From positions 118,890,043 to 118,954,042 of the forward strand of contig CM035152.1 of NCBI GenBank assembly GCA_020205615.1: a stretch of DNA of 64,000 nucleotides, read 5' to 3'. Shown piece after piece: positions 54,166 through 64,000 of this stretch; positions within the stretch are counted from its first letter, which is position 1, and each line of letters starts with the position of its first letter. The DNA is from Panax quinquefolius (Eukaryota > Streptophyta > Magnoliopsida > Apiales > Araliaceae). The translations under genes and the position numbers were made by a program. Below the pieces are notes generated by a model. That model did not search any database, had not been told where the DNA came from, and saw nothing but the letters and a program-made list of their open reading frames with translations.

Positions 54166-56305
54166 ATGGCACACTTACCAAGCGAATCAAAGACTGGAGG
54201 AGGCAGCAAGCCACCTATGTGCAACAAAGATAAATTTGCTAAATGGAAGGTTAGGATGCAAGCTTACATGGATTCAATAGATGAAGATCTATTTGAAATT
54301 GTTCAGAATGGGCCCTATGTTCCTACAAAGCTTGCACCAACTACAGATGATCCAGACAGAGTACAGATTAAGGTCAAAGGAGAATGGACAAGGAACGAGA
54401 AGAGAGTTTTCCAACTTAACAAAAAAGCCAAGAACATTTTATTTCAATCATTAGAAGATGATCTATTTGAAAACGTGGTCAACTGCAAAATAACAAAGGA
54501 GGTTTGGGAAGTACTACTCATTATGCATGAAGGAACAGAAGAAGTCAGAGAAAACAAACAATCTCTCTTGACTCAACAATATGAGATGTTTGCCCATGTT
54601 CAAGGAGAGAACGTCACTGCTACATACGAAAGATTCAATATTCTGCTCAATTCTCTACGAGCCTATGGAAAGATCTATCCAAATAAAGATCTGATCATAA
54701 AGTTAATGAGAGCTTTACCAAGCAAGTGGGATGCCAAAACCACTGCCATTAGAGAATCAAAGAATCTACATGAAATGACTATTCAACAGTTATATGGAAA
54801 CCTCCTCACGTACGAACTGGAGCTAACACAACGAGCTGAAACGTTATCTGAAGGAAGAAAGAAGGACAAAGGTGTTGCGCTCAAAGTAACTGAAAACACC
54901 TCCAAAATCAACACTTAAGTTGATTTTGACTACGATGAAGATGATGATGAGGACTTTGCAATGCTAGTTAAAAGACTAAGAAGATTTATGAGACAAGGTA
55001 GAACCAGCAAGCTAAAGAAAGTTGGAAACTAAAACAGCCAGGAACAAATGAATGACCTATGCTACAACTGCAAGAAACACGGTCGCCGTTTGCCAATCGC
55101 AACAAACCTCTCAGAGAAGAACTCAAAAAGAAATCACATGCAAAGAAGGAATACAAAGGCAACAAGAGAGCAGCAAAGAAAGACAAAGGCCTTGTAGCTG
55201 GAGGATCGTGGAGTGACTCTAATAATTACTCAACTCCAGAATCTGGAGACGATGAAGATCCCCAAATGGCTAACCTCTGCCTAATGGCCAAAAGTGCAAG
55301 GGATAAGCAGAACTCCAACATACATGAAGTAAGTATCGACGAGGTATTTGACTTTAATTCTCCTGATGTAGATATTGATGATCTTAGAACTGTATTACAT
55401 GGCATAACATCAGATCTACACCAATACATGAAGTGGTTTAGAGTTCTATCTAAGGATTATTCACTTCTTCAAAAGGAGAAAGAAAAGGTTCATGAAGAAC
55501 TGGAAACTGCTCTTCTCAGTACTAATTCTTTCTCTGAGCTTGAAGCTGAGAATAAGCTCTTGAGACAAATAAATGAGCTTAGTGCAAAAAGAGAGTCTAG
55601 TCTAACCTCAAAAATTGAGGATATAGAAAAGACTATCTCTACATGGAATAAATCCTCTTCATCCATGGATTCTTTAATCTCTATTCAGAGAAGCGCCTCA
55701 CGATAGAAACAGGGGCTGAGGCTTTGGGAACCTACCTCAGAGTCATGTGTGGTAAAAGAAAAGGATATTAACACTAGAAATGCCTCAGGTTTTAGTAAAG
55801 GCATTATATTTGTAAAATTCTCACAGAGGGATGAGCTTGTCAATCCCTGCTCATCTGATTCAATCCATATTCCTAAGAGCAAGGGATCTCATGTGGGTGC
55901 AGGTTTGAGGTAAAAGAAAAGAGTAATCTAGCTCCTACTCACCAACCTCGAAGGATCGTTGAGTTCAATGAGATTAACTCGACAAACCAACCTGGAAGGT
56001 ATAGTAGAAGTAAAACATACTCTTCACAAATGATGAAACATAAGAACACATGGAAGAAGGAATATCAGCCCAACAGGAGGATAATCAATATCCCACACAA
56101 GTTCAAATGGAGGAAGAACTTTCACACACACACAAACATGCATCATATCAAAAGATTTGTGCTACACTCACGATCACAAAGGTCGCCAAATGTTATTACA
56201 ATTCCATGCATATGAGACCCAAAATCAAGCAGATTTGGGTCCCCAAGGGCACTAACAATATAGGACCCATGAAAGTATGGGTACCAAAATGAAGGCTTAA
56301 TATTT
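54166..56305 (+). pseudogene. TE10 gag
   Basis: ATG 54166 (MAHLPSESKTGGGSKPPMCN). Copia-type capsid follows: FAKWKVRMQAYMDSIDEDLF; NKKAKNILFQSLEDDLFENV; TYERFNILLNSLRAYGKIYP; LPSKWDAKTTAIRESKNL. A TAA at 54916-54918 interrupts, then FDYDEDDDEDFAMLVKRL and a knuckle CYNCKKHG broken by a frameshift at 55060-55090. The next frame (55059-55706) has the Sirevirus-type tail (NLCLMAKSARDK; LQKEKEKVHEELETALL) with a coiled coil. A second, decayed knuckle and IKQIWVPKGTNNIGPMKVWV (to 56292) lead into protease. Long gag with a coiled-coil tail is usual in Sireviruses. Confidence 0.85.
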
Positions 56306-56755
56306 TTGCAGGGAAAGGACTTCAAAATCACAACTTGGTACTTGGACAGTGGATGCTCAAGGCATATGACAGGAAACAAAGCCCTTCTGTCTAATTACAT
56401 AAAGAAGGAGGGTCCCTCGGTCAATTTTGGAGATAATAGCTATGGCAAGACAAGAGGCTACGGCTCAGCAGGAAATGGTGCAGTATCCTTTAGCAAAGTG
56501 GCCTATGTGGGAGGACTACAACATAACCATCTAAGTATTAGCCAACTCTGCGACAAGGGTTATCAAGTAACTTTCCTCAACAACCAATGCCAAGTCCGAG
56601 ACCTGAAGACATCTGCAGTAAAGCTAACTAGGATAAGAGAAGGAAATGTCTACACAGTAAATCTTGGTCAACTAAGCTCAGATGAGATAATATGCTTTCT
56701 GGCTAAAGCATCTGAAGATTATCTCATCTCAACTTCAAGAGCATGTCCAAATTAG
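56306..56755 (+). pseudogene. TE10 aspartic protease and pre-integrase region
   Basis: TTWYLDSGCSRHMTG carries the copia protease active site (DSG), then VNFGDNSYGKTRGYGSAGNG and the pre-integrase part LQHNHLSISQLCDKGYQVTF. The frame is open for 149 codons; it ends at 56755 just before the integrase frame, so one shift separates them. Confidence 0.88.
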
Positions 56756-57834
56756 CTTCAAAAGATCTAGTTGCAGGCCTACCCAAACTCAACTTCGTTA
56801 AAGAAAGGCCCTGCAATGCCTGTCAACTTGGAAAACAGACTAAAAGCTCATTTAAGAGTAAAACCATCAACTTAATTGACAAGCCTCTGCAATTACTACA
56901 TATGGATCTTTTTGGACCAATTCCAACGATGAGCCTTAGGGGAAAGAGATACTCACTGGTCGTAGTCGACGACTGCACCAGATTTACATGGGTATTCTTT
57001 CTAACCACAAAAGATGAAACAAGCTCTCAACTGATCAAGATGTTGAAGCTGGTGATGAATGAGAAAGGAGAGAAAATCAAGGCCATAAGAAGTGATCATG
57101 GCAGAGAATTTAATTTCTCGAGAAATGGACGATTCTGCTTGCAGAACAATGGGATTAGTCACACCTTACCGACTCCACGAACTCCCCAAAAAATGGAGTT
57201 CTTTGAGAGAAAGAACAGGATATTAATAGAGGTGGAAGGACTCTCTAATAAGACTTCATCTACGAGAATACTTACAGGCGACGATCAACAACATGCATGC
57301 TATACTCAGAACAGACCACTCATACACTCTACGATTAAGAAGACTCCTTATGAACTTTTGAAAGGAAGAAAGCCAAGTGTCAGCTACTTTCATGTGTTCG
57401 GCTGAACATGCTACATACTCAACAATGGAAAGCAGTACTTGACAAAGTTTCAACCGAAATCAGACGAAGGAATCTTTCTTGGATATGCCACAGACAACAA
57501 GGCCTACAAAGTGTTCAACAAGAAGACACTGAGTGTAGAAGTCTCGATTCACATCATCTTTGATGAAACAGACTTAGACAAAATAGTGCTCCAAGACACT
57601 ATGATCAAAAGTGAAGACACTACGAACGAGGACGTCGAGCTCAACACTACGATCGTAGAACCTGACAGTGAAATCTTTGAGCAAGGAAACGAGATCGTAG
57701 AGAGACCTATGCCAGACAATGAAACTCCACACCAAGAAGAAGAAATAGATCTTGAAGATCTAAGACAAGAAGGCATAAGAACAGATGTCCCAACAGGAAG
57801 AGATCGGCAAGAGATCACACTCAAGATCTAATCA
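56743..57834 (+). pseudogene. TE10 integrase
   Basis: The zinc-binding part is reduced to CNACQLGKQTKSSF (the HH pair lies in the broken junction). Core: LLHMDLFGPIPTMSLRGKRY, VVVDDCTRFTWVFFL, IRSDHGREF and FFERKNR give the D, D, E set. YELLKGRKPSVSYFHVFG, a TGA at 57403-57405 (usual residue Cys, Trp or Arg), then the C-terminal KSDEGIFLGYATDNKAYKVF. An acidic linker (to 57831) contains two ACGATCGTAGA motifs. Inactive because of the shift and stop. Confidence 0.87.
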
Positions 57835-57938
57835 TTGGAGATCCGAGTGCGAGAGTCAAGACAAGAGCTGCCACTCAAAATGAATGCTTCTATCTAAGCT
57901 TCCTATCTCAAATAGAAGCAAAGAAGATAGAGGATGCT

Positions 57939-59449
57939 ATGGAAGATTCCAGCTGGATAGAGGCCATGCAGGAAGAACTTAATCAGTTTGAGAGAAGCAA
58001 AGTTTGGAGATTGGTTCCAAGACCAAAGAACCATCCTGTAATTGGAACCAAGTGGGTCTTCAGAAACAAGATGGATGAAGATGGGGTGATAACAAGGAAT
58101 AAGGCTAGACTAGTAGCCAAGGGCTACTCTCAGGAAGAAGGCATTGACTATGATGAGACATTTGCTCTTGTTGCCAGACTAGAAGCCATCAGGATATTCC
58201 TTGCCTTTGCTGCTCACATGAAGTTCAAAGTCTTCCAGATGGATGTCAAAAGTGCATTCTCGAATGGTGAACTTCAAGAAGAAGTCTATCTAGAGCAGCC
58301 TTCAGGTTTCATCAATCCATCTCTTTCTAATTATGTCTTTAGATTAGACAAAGCCTTATATGGTCTTAAATAAACACCTAGAGCATGGTATGAAACACTG
58401 ACTAATTTACTTATTGAAAATGGGTTCACTAGAGGTAGAGTAGATACCACACTATTCCTTAGAAAGCATAAGAATAAAGTCCTCTTAGTTCAAATCTATG
58501 TTGATGATATCATTTTTGGTTCTACTGATGAAAAGTTATGCAAGAGATTCTCCAAGCTTATGCAGAACAAGTTTGAAATGAGCATGACGGGTGAGATGAA
58601 CTTCTTCCTTGGACTGCAAGTAAAGCAGACTGATGAAGGAATCTTCATAAATCAAGCCAAGTACATTAAAGACTTACTTAAGAAGTATGGCATGGAGTCC
58701 ACCTCTCCCATGAAAACCCCAATTGCTCCTACAACCAAGCTTAACAAAGATGAAAAAGGTAAAAGTATTGATACAACTCAATACAGAGGTATGATTGGTT
58801 CCCTTTTATATCTAACTGTCAGTAGACCAGATATAATTTTTGCAACATGCATTTATGCTAGATTTCAAGCTAGCCCTAAAGAATCTCATTTAACTGCTGT
58901 TAAGAGGATTTTCAGGTATCTCAAAGGTACACCCCACTTGGGGTTATAGTATCCCAAGGAATCCTCATTTGAGCTAACAGGATATCTGAGATCTTTGATT
59001 TTGCAAAGTGCAAAATAGATAGAAAAAGTACTAGTGGCACTTGTCAACTACTAGGTAATGAGACTTGTGTTACGGTTTAGCAAGAAGTAAAACTCGAGAT
59101 CTACCTCATTGCGGAAGATGAGTACATTGTTCTTTGGCGATTCTTTGTGCTCGAGATCTTATGGATGAAAAATCAACTAGCAGATTATGGGTTTGAATTC
59201 AAATTCAAACCTATTCATTGTGATAACACAAGTGCAATTGCTATAACTCATAATCCTGTCATGCATTCTAGGACTAAGCATATAGAAATAAAATATCACT
59301 TCATTAGGGATCATGTACAAAATGGAAATATATCTTTACAATATATTCCTACGGAAAATCAACTTGCTGATGTTTTTATAAAACCTCTAGATAAATCCAG
59401 ATTCAACAAATTGATAAGTGAGCTAGGCATGCTTAACTTGCAAACCTGA
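57939..59449 (+). pseudogene. TE10 RT and RNase H
   Basis: [68 protein letters not shown] then TAA (58371-58373, Gln in the family), PRAWYETL, and the catalytic YVDD at 58497-58508 in the same frame. RPDIIFATCIYARFQASPKE, GTPHLGL, TAG at 58947-58949 (Trp). RNase H is shifted in 58950-59145 (KIDRKSTSGTCQLL recognisable) and closes with WMKNQLADYGFEFKF, HCDNTSAIAITHNPVMHSRT, KHIEIKYHFIRDHV and LADVFIKPLD; stop at 59447-59449. Confidence 0.88.
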
Positions 59450-60146
59450 AATATTATGCTCTAGTTTGTGCTAACCATACAGATTTAAGGGCTACGTCCG
59501 AAATCAAAGACATGATCAAAGGAAGTCCACGATCGTAGAGCCAAAGTGTCATAGAATGACAACGATCACAGTGAAGACTCAACGATCGCAACACAGACTC
59601 AACGATAGCAGAGCTACATCAACAAAACAAAAGGAGCACCCTATGATGATCAAGCATAAATCAAAGCATTCTCTCTGATAAGTGCCTTAGGGACAAACCT
59701 AACCCTTGTTTCATTCAAGAGGTTGGCCCTTCCTGAGCTACCTTAATTTAAGGAGAATGCTAAGTCAAAAAGATTCATCACAAGGACTTGTTCAGACTCT
59801 ACGTTTACAGCTCAGACACGATGACTGCTACACAGACTCAACGATGGTAGAACAGACTTGACGACCCCAAGGACCATCTCAACGATCGTAGTCCCACTAA
59901 AGAATATATCATCCCAGAAGGAGTTAAGGGCAATTCAGACAATCCTCTCTGTCAAAATACGTGAGAGCAATTTAAACTCGACACTGTCCCCACTAAGCTA
60001 AATAGAGAGAGGGAAGTTTCAAGAAAAAATTAAAACTGTCTGTTTGAAATCTGAAAGTTCAAAAGACCATCTCTCTCTTCCTCTCTCAAGAAGAAACCCT
60101 AAATCAATAGCAAGCTCAGTCAGTTTCACTTCCTACGAAGAAATCA
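59450..60146 (+). other. TE10 post-pol spacer
   Basis: Non-coding between pol stop and the next ORF. Rich in CAACGATCGTAG-type motifs (59530, 59561, 59581, 59601, 59838, 59880), each after ACTCAACG- or CCACG-like sequence. Ends in a CTCTCTCTTCCTCTCTC run near 60070. Confidence 0.65.
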
Positions 60147-60518
60147 ATGGCAGCTTCCAGTGTTATCTCCGGCTACAGACTATGCTTTGATGAGTTCAAA
60201 ACTACTGAACCCCAATTTCACAAGACTCTGTCGCTACTAAATAAGGCAGGTCTCGAAGAAGCCTTGGGTATGGACACATTGATCTACCCGAAGCTAGTAA
60301 AGGAGTTCTATAATAACGGTGCGTTTGTAAACAACACCATCACTGCAAAAGTCAGGAACATTGAAATCAAACTAAAGGCTGAGGACATCAACCTAGCCCT
60401 AGGTCTCAAATCAGAAGGGCACCCGTCCATAGAAGGCATATATTTTCACAAGGGTCTCAAGAAGATGCATCGCAAGAAGTCACCTTCTGTTAAAGGATAC
60501 AAAAAGAAGGATTTCTAG
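60147..60518 (+). pseudogene. TE10 post-pol ORF, N-terminal part (env-like / plant 'transposon protein' domain)
   Basis: ATG 60147 in ATCAATGGCAGC, 123 codons: MAASSVISGYRLCFDEFKT, then LIYPKLVKEFYNNGAFVNNT and NIEIKLKAEDINLALGL. This resembles the N-terminal 'putative plant transposon protein' domain found in plant retroelements and in the post-pol ORF of some Sireviruses, sometimes called envelope-like. No signal peptide or membrane span is visible here. Beyond 60518 the frame is lost (60519-60841 has stops in all frames). Function unknown. Confidence 0.55.
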
Positions 60519-60841
60519 CTGATATTGTTGGAAAATGCATATACTGTAAGAGCTCAGGTCATGACTCTGTGAATGAGGTACAACTCAAACTCATGACTAC
60601 CATATGTTATAAAATACAACTCAACTATGGGGCTCTATTACTTGAGTAGATTGGAAAATGGTTAATCAGCTCAAAGAAAACAAAGAGCTCATAGAAGATG
60701 CTCTACGGACGATTTATCAGCATTATCCTACAGGCTGCTCTTGGTGACCTAATTGAGGATGATAAAGGAGAAACCATAAATCCAAATCGACGAATGACTC
60801 AGTAGTTATTTGAAAACTAGAAAAGAAATCCAGCTGAAAAT

Positions 60842-61737
60842 ATGAAGATGATGTCTGAATCCAGTGGTCGAACTGGTGAAATAAAGGGAACAGGAGTGCT
60901 AGGGAATATGTCTGTTATCGAAGAAGAAGAAGAAGAAGAAGAAGAAGAAGAAGAAGAAGCTAATCAAGGAGAACCCATTGCTTTAATCAGAAAAAGCAAA
61001 GGGAAAAGAAAGCCAGAACTTCAGAAGAACCTCAAGGATCCACCACCAACATGTCTGTAGAGTCCTCAGATATTGATTCTCTAAGGATCTTGAGAAGAAA
61101 GGAACAGCAGGCTGAGGCAGAAAAAGATAGAGCAACTATATCTCAGCTGCTAAAGATGAGTAAGATCAACCATAAGAGCAAAAAGCCATCAGCCTCTTCG
61201 ATCGTAGAGTCTCCTCCGATCATAGAGCCCAGACCAAACAAGGAAGCAGCTGCATCAAATGTATTGGCTGATCTGAATGACAAAACTGAAGAAAGTCCTG
61301 AGGCTGTGGCATGGCCTAAAAAGCCAAGAAGGAAATTGGTTAAGAAGTATATTCTTGTCAATGAAAAAGCTCTAAAGAAGGAAGACAAAGAACTATCTGC
61401 TGAAAAGGAACCAGCTGAGGGGGAGACACTAAAAGATCTGATGATAATAGATACTCCTACTGAGGGAGAGATGCCTGAAGATCTCCTGCCAAAGGATGCT
61501 CCAGTTGAGGGGGAGCTATCGACATTTCAAAAGAATGATCAAGCTGAGGGGGAGGATCATGACACCTCAATAGCAGAAAAAGAATGTTCTGGAGGAGATA
61601 ATGAAGAACCAGTGCAAGAACATCCTGAAGTAATTGACATAATGGAATCCTCCAGTGAAAATAGAGAAGAAGATGATGAGATTGAGATCATAGTTGTAGG
61701 CATTGATGGGCATAGAAGAGCCAACTATGAGTAACTA
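60842..61737 (+). pseudogene. TE10 post-pol ORF, acidic low-complexity part
   Basis: Two overlapping frames (60842-61060 and 61051-61734) that were one before a shift near 61050. The first has a poly-Glu run coded by (GAA)n at 60920-60959. The second, 227 codons, is charged (KEQQAEAEKDRATISQLLKM; KKPRRKLVKKYILVNEKALK) and contains four spaced repeats of the type PAEGE/PTEGE/PVEGE/QAEGE, each coded by a GCTGAGGGGGAG-like purine tract. Two CGATCGTAGAG motifs near 61200-61230. It looks like the middle of the post-pol protein; no fold is recognised. Confidence 0.5.
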
Positions 61738-61955
61738 TTTGCATATCTTCCTATGATGCCCTTCCACCGAGCTCAAATTCTGAACTCTTGGGATCACATG
61801 TTCTGGAGTTTCAAAGAGTATCAATTATCTCAAGATTTCGCATGAAATGGATTCCTGTGGAAATTCAATTTTGCCAAGAAGCTTCTCACAAACAGTTCTT
61901 CCTCAGAAAACACACTTGAGGTACTATATATCCAACTCTTTTCAGAAATAATCAC

Positions 61956-62358
61956 TTGCCATCATCCTCATTTAATCAATTCTATGAATTCCCGCAATGG
62001 TTGGAAGTGATTCTTCATCCACTAAATAAATTTCCAGTTGTAGAATCTCAAAATTTTGTAACTGAGGAACCAAATAAAAGCCACTCCCTATTACTCCCAC
62101 AGCCTACCACCTCTACGATCACTGACTCTAGCCCTTTGGTAGAGTATCCACCACAAATCATAGAGTCACTAAGCTTCAATATTCAAACCCAGACTCCTCC
62201 TTCAGATATTCCCTCCTCATCTAGAAATGAATGCTTCAATCTTGAACTTGCTCTCTACTCACTGCAAGATAAATTCAAGAGCACGTCACCTCCTTCACAA
62301 ATTCCAAATCTAGATGAAATCCTGTCAGAACTATCCATAAAGGCTGATTTGTCAGCTA
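61956..62358 (+). pseudogene. TE10 post-pol ORF, C-terminal fragment, cut by TE11
   Basis: Frame from 61956, Ser/Pro-rich (LLLPQPTTSTITDSSPLVEY; TQTPPSDIPSSSRNECFNLE), running into the TE11 LTR at 62359. The segment before it, 61738-61955, has several stops. CTCTACGATCACTGACTCTAG near 62110 belongs to the recurrent motif set. Confidence 0.45.
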
Positions 62359-64000
62359 TGTGACGCCCCCAAAATAGGTATACATCACCCATTTTGAGTC
62401 GTCAATAACATGGTACAGAAACAACTATAACTTTTTTAATACAACATAGAAACTGTGAGTTTAAATACAAATATTGCCATCTAGACAATATTGACACCCA
62501 AATAAGTCCTCATTACAATTATTGGTACATTATTTTACAAAAATGGTGAGGACTACTAAAATGACTTCTAGAACCATCATTCCACACCCCGACTAGTACT
62601 CACCACATTCTCGCCTCCTAAGAAGAAAAATGAAACAAAAAGGAAAAGGATGAGCTCAACTAGCCCAGTAAAGAATATTATGACTAAGATAATATAGAAT
62701 AAATTATCGTTAGTCTTCAACAGGGAAAAATCTGATAAAATACAATGTATAACAAGTTTCGGATCGATATTCGCGGTGAAATAATAATTCATAGATGAGT
62801 TACGTAGAGAATGAAATCTACTATAATCTATGAATTTAAAATCCATCATCAATATTTTATCCTGTAACATCAATAAATATTATCTTAAATCAAATATTCA
62901 TCTTTTGCTCTACAGCCAAAGATATTCATCGACCGGGTCATGTTCATCTCAACACTTGTTCATCTTTGCTCACGGCCAAAGATATTCATCAAAAATTATT
63001 AATCTTTGCACCACTGTGCCAAAGATATTCAAATTGAAATCATCATTTAGGGTGAGGATGATGAAAAATATTTTAAAGAAAGCGAATCCGATGAAACAAA
63101 AGAACAAATATTAAGGATTCGTACTTTACACACGAATCAAATTCAAAAATACTTCATAAATAATCATAGTGAAGTAAAATTGAGAATGATCAAAACATGG
63201 ATACAATCAAAGCTAGTATCCATAATAGATATTTTGACAAAAACGAAAAATTAAATTTTCACGTGAATAGGTCAGATATCGTGAATAGTGTAGATATCGT
63301 GAATAGTAACCCCATTACACTAAAAGACAAGAATTTCACAAGAAAAATCTTACCAATAATCCTAAGATAATGATATTAGAAGAAAAATATCATTTTAAAA
63401 ATAATATCCCTTACCTTATAGTCTTTGAAGGAACTTGCAATCAGATATAATAACACTCAAAGTATCAAAATACTCACAAGAATACACTCAATAATATAGA
63501 GAGAGAAAGGGAGAGAAAACTTTAGTTTCTGGTGTGATTTTCAATTCTAACCTAAGCACCCTATTTATAGAAAAATGCTTAAAACACCAAAACAGAAAAT
63601 TTAATAAAATATTAATATATATATATATATATATATATTATAATTTCCTACGTACACTTTCATAGATTCAAATCATCAGCCAAACAATTGGTCCCCCCTC
63701 ACCAAAATCAATAAAAACATTTTTCTTAATAAAAATAATAAAAACTCTTAAAAATCAATTATTCCGGAACTTCGGAACTTCAATAATTCATAATAAATAG
63801 CCCTTTTGTTAGAAAAATTTAAACCTTATGTCTTTTCCATAGGAAATTTCATTCTCTACAAGTTTGCAGAAGAAAGTTTTTCCAAATTCCAAATAGAAAC
63901 TGACTGAAATTCACAAACGGACGATTTTACAAGCTAAAATCAAATTTTAGTCAAGAAATGGGCCCACAGACATGTTTAGCATATTTTAAACAACTTTTGA
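62359..64000 (-). repeat. TE11: LTR of the TE5 family, running off the right edge
   Basis: Starts TGTGACGCCCCCAAAATAGG and stays colinear with 17216 onward to the window end. That includes the acceptor-like TTCTTAG/GAGG at 62618, GGCC.AAAGATATTC repeats (62890-63030), donor-like TAAG/GTAAGGG at 63414, the TATA region near 63565 and (TA)n near 63612-63638. AGCTA (62354-62358) is the left TSD candidate. On the minus strand this is the LTR's 3' end and it abuts TE10 sequence with no primer site, so it is a solo LTR or the 3' LTR of an element lying to the right. Confidence 0.87.

Larger units (their letters stand above)
52687..62358 (+). mobile_element. TE10: Sirevirus (Ty1-copia, SIRE/Maximus-like), interrupted by TE11
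   Basis: 5' LTR 52687-54112, primer site, gag 54166-55706, protease 56306, integrase 56740-57830, RT 57939-58949, RNase H to 59449, then about 2.9 kb of post-pol sequence with further ORFs. This order (integrase before RT) is Ty1-copia. The long gag, the C-rich ATTCAACCCCCCCCC LTR end and the post-pol region with ORFs mark the Sirevirus lineage. AACTC (52682-52686) is the left TSD candidate. The 3' LTR is outside the window. Confidence 0.87.

Overview
This window is plant repeat DNA with no host gene, rRNA or tRNA that I can support. The evidence is the chromodomain-bearing Ty3 retrotransposons, a Tat/Ogre-clade gag with its usual primer site, an Athila-type primer site, a Reina-type element and a Sirevirus (Ty1-copia), all in AT-rich DNA with many C-to-T stop codons. 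This points to an angiosperm, probably a eudicot. I cannot name the species. Elements are numbered TE1 to TE11 here; the names are mine.

Layout, 1-47.5 kb: one deep nest of insertions, readable from reading-frame continuity and target-site duplications (TSDs). TE1 (Tat/Ogre clade, minus; LTR 45315-47513, gag 38203-35806) carries TE8 (a gag-only Athila-like element, plus, 38609-45064) and the LTR of TE2 (plus, 34047-35805). TE2's LTR appears to have been hit by TE3 (Tekay/Del-like chromovirus, minus; 5' LTR 30576-34046, gag start at 29414, gag-pol resuming at 3003 and running off the left edge). TE3's gag is split by TE4 (3004-29269, minus, TSD GGGCC on both sides). TE4's 3' LTR is split by TE5 (minus, 4977-19828, 3' half deleted) and by a 253-bp internally deleted LTR, TE7 (19964-20216, TSD TCACA). 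TE5's gag is split by TE6 (plus, 6478-16357, near-complete with both LTRs). The inferred order of insertion is TE1, TE2, TE3, TE4, TE5, TE6.

Layout, 47.5-64 kb: a 2.5-kb stretch without recognisable genes (AT microsatellite, an ACGT-motif repeat block, a TATA box). A short LTR-plus-primer-site fragment follows, then a Reina-like chromovirus TE9 (plus, 50479-52686). Its reverse transcriptase is cut by the Sirevirus TE10 (plus, 5' LTR 52687-54112, gag, protease, integrase, RT, RNase H, then post-pol ORFs). TE10 is in turn cut at 62359 by the LTR of TE11 (minus), from the same family as TE5.

All gag-pol genes are broken by stops and frameshifts, so nothing here looks autonomous. The most interesting signals are these: (i) an extra coiled-coil reading frame of about 240 codons between primer site and gag in both TE3 and TE4; (ii) well-formed splice donor and acceptor sites inside the LTRs of several chromovirus families, with a conserved short coding-like block right after the acceptor; (iii) a tiny deleted LTR with perfect TSD; (iv) a gag-only Athila-like element with matching ends; and (v) a recurrent ACGATCGTAG motif and repeated polypurine tracts in the Sirevirus. 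Several small indels in TE6 and TE11 fall at CTG/CAG/CCWGG sites and may be sequencing artefacts.
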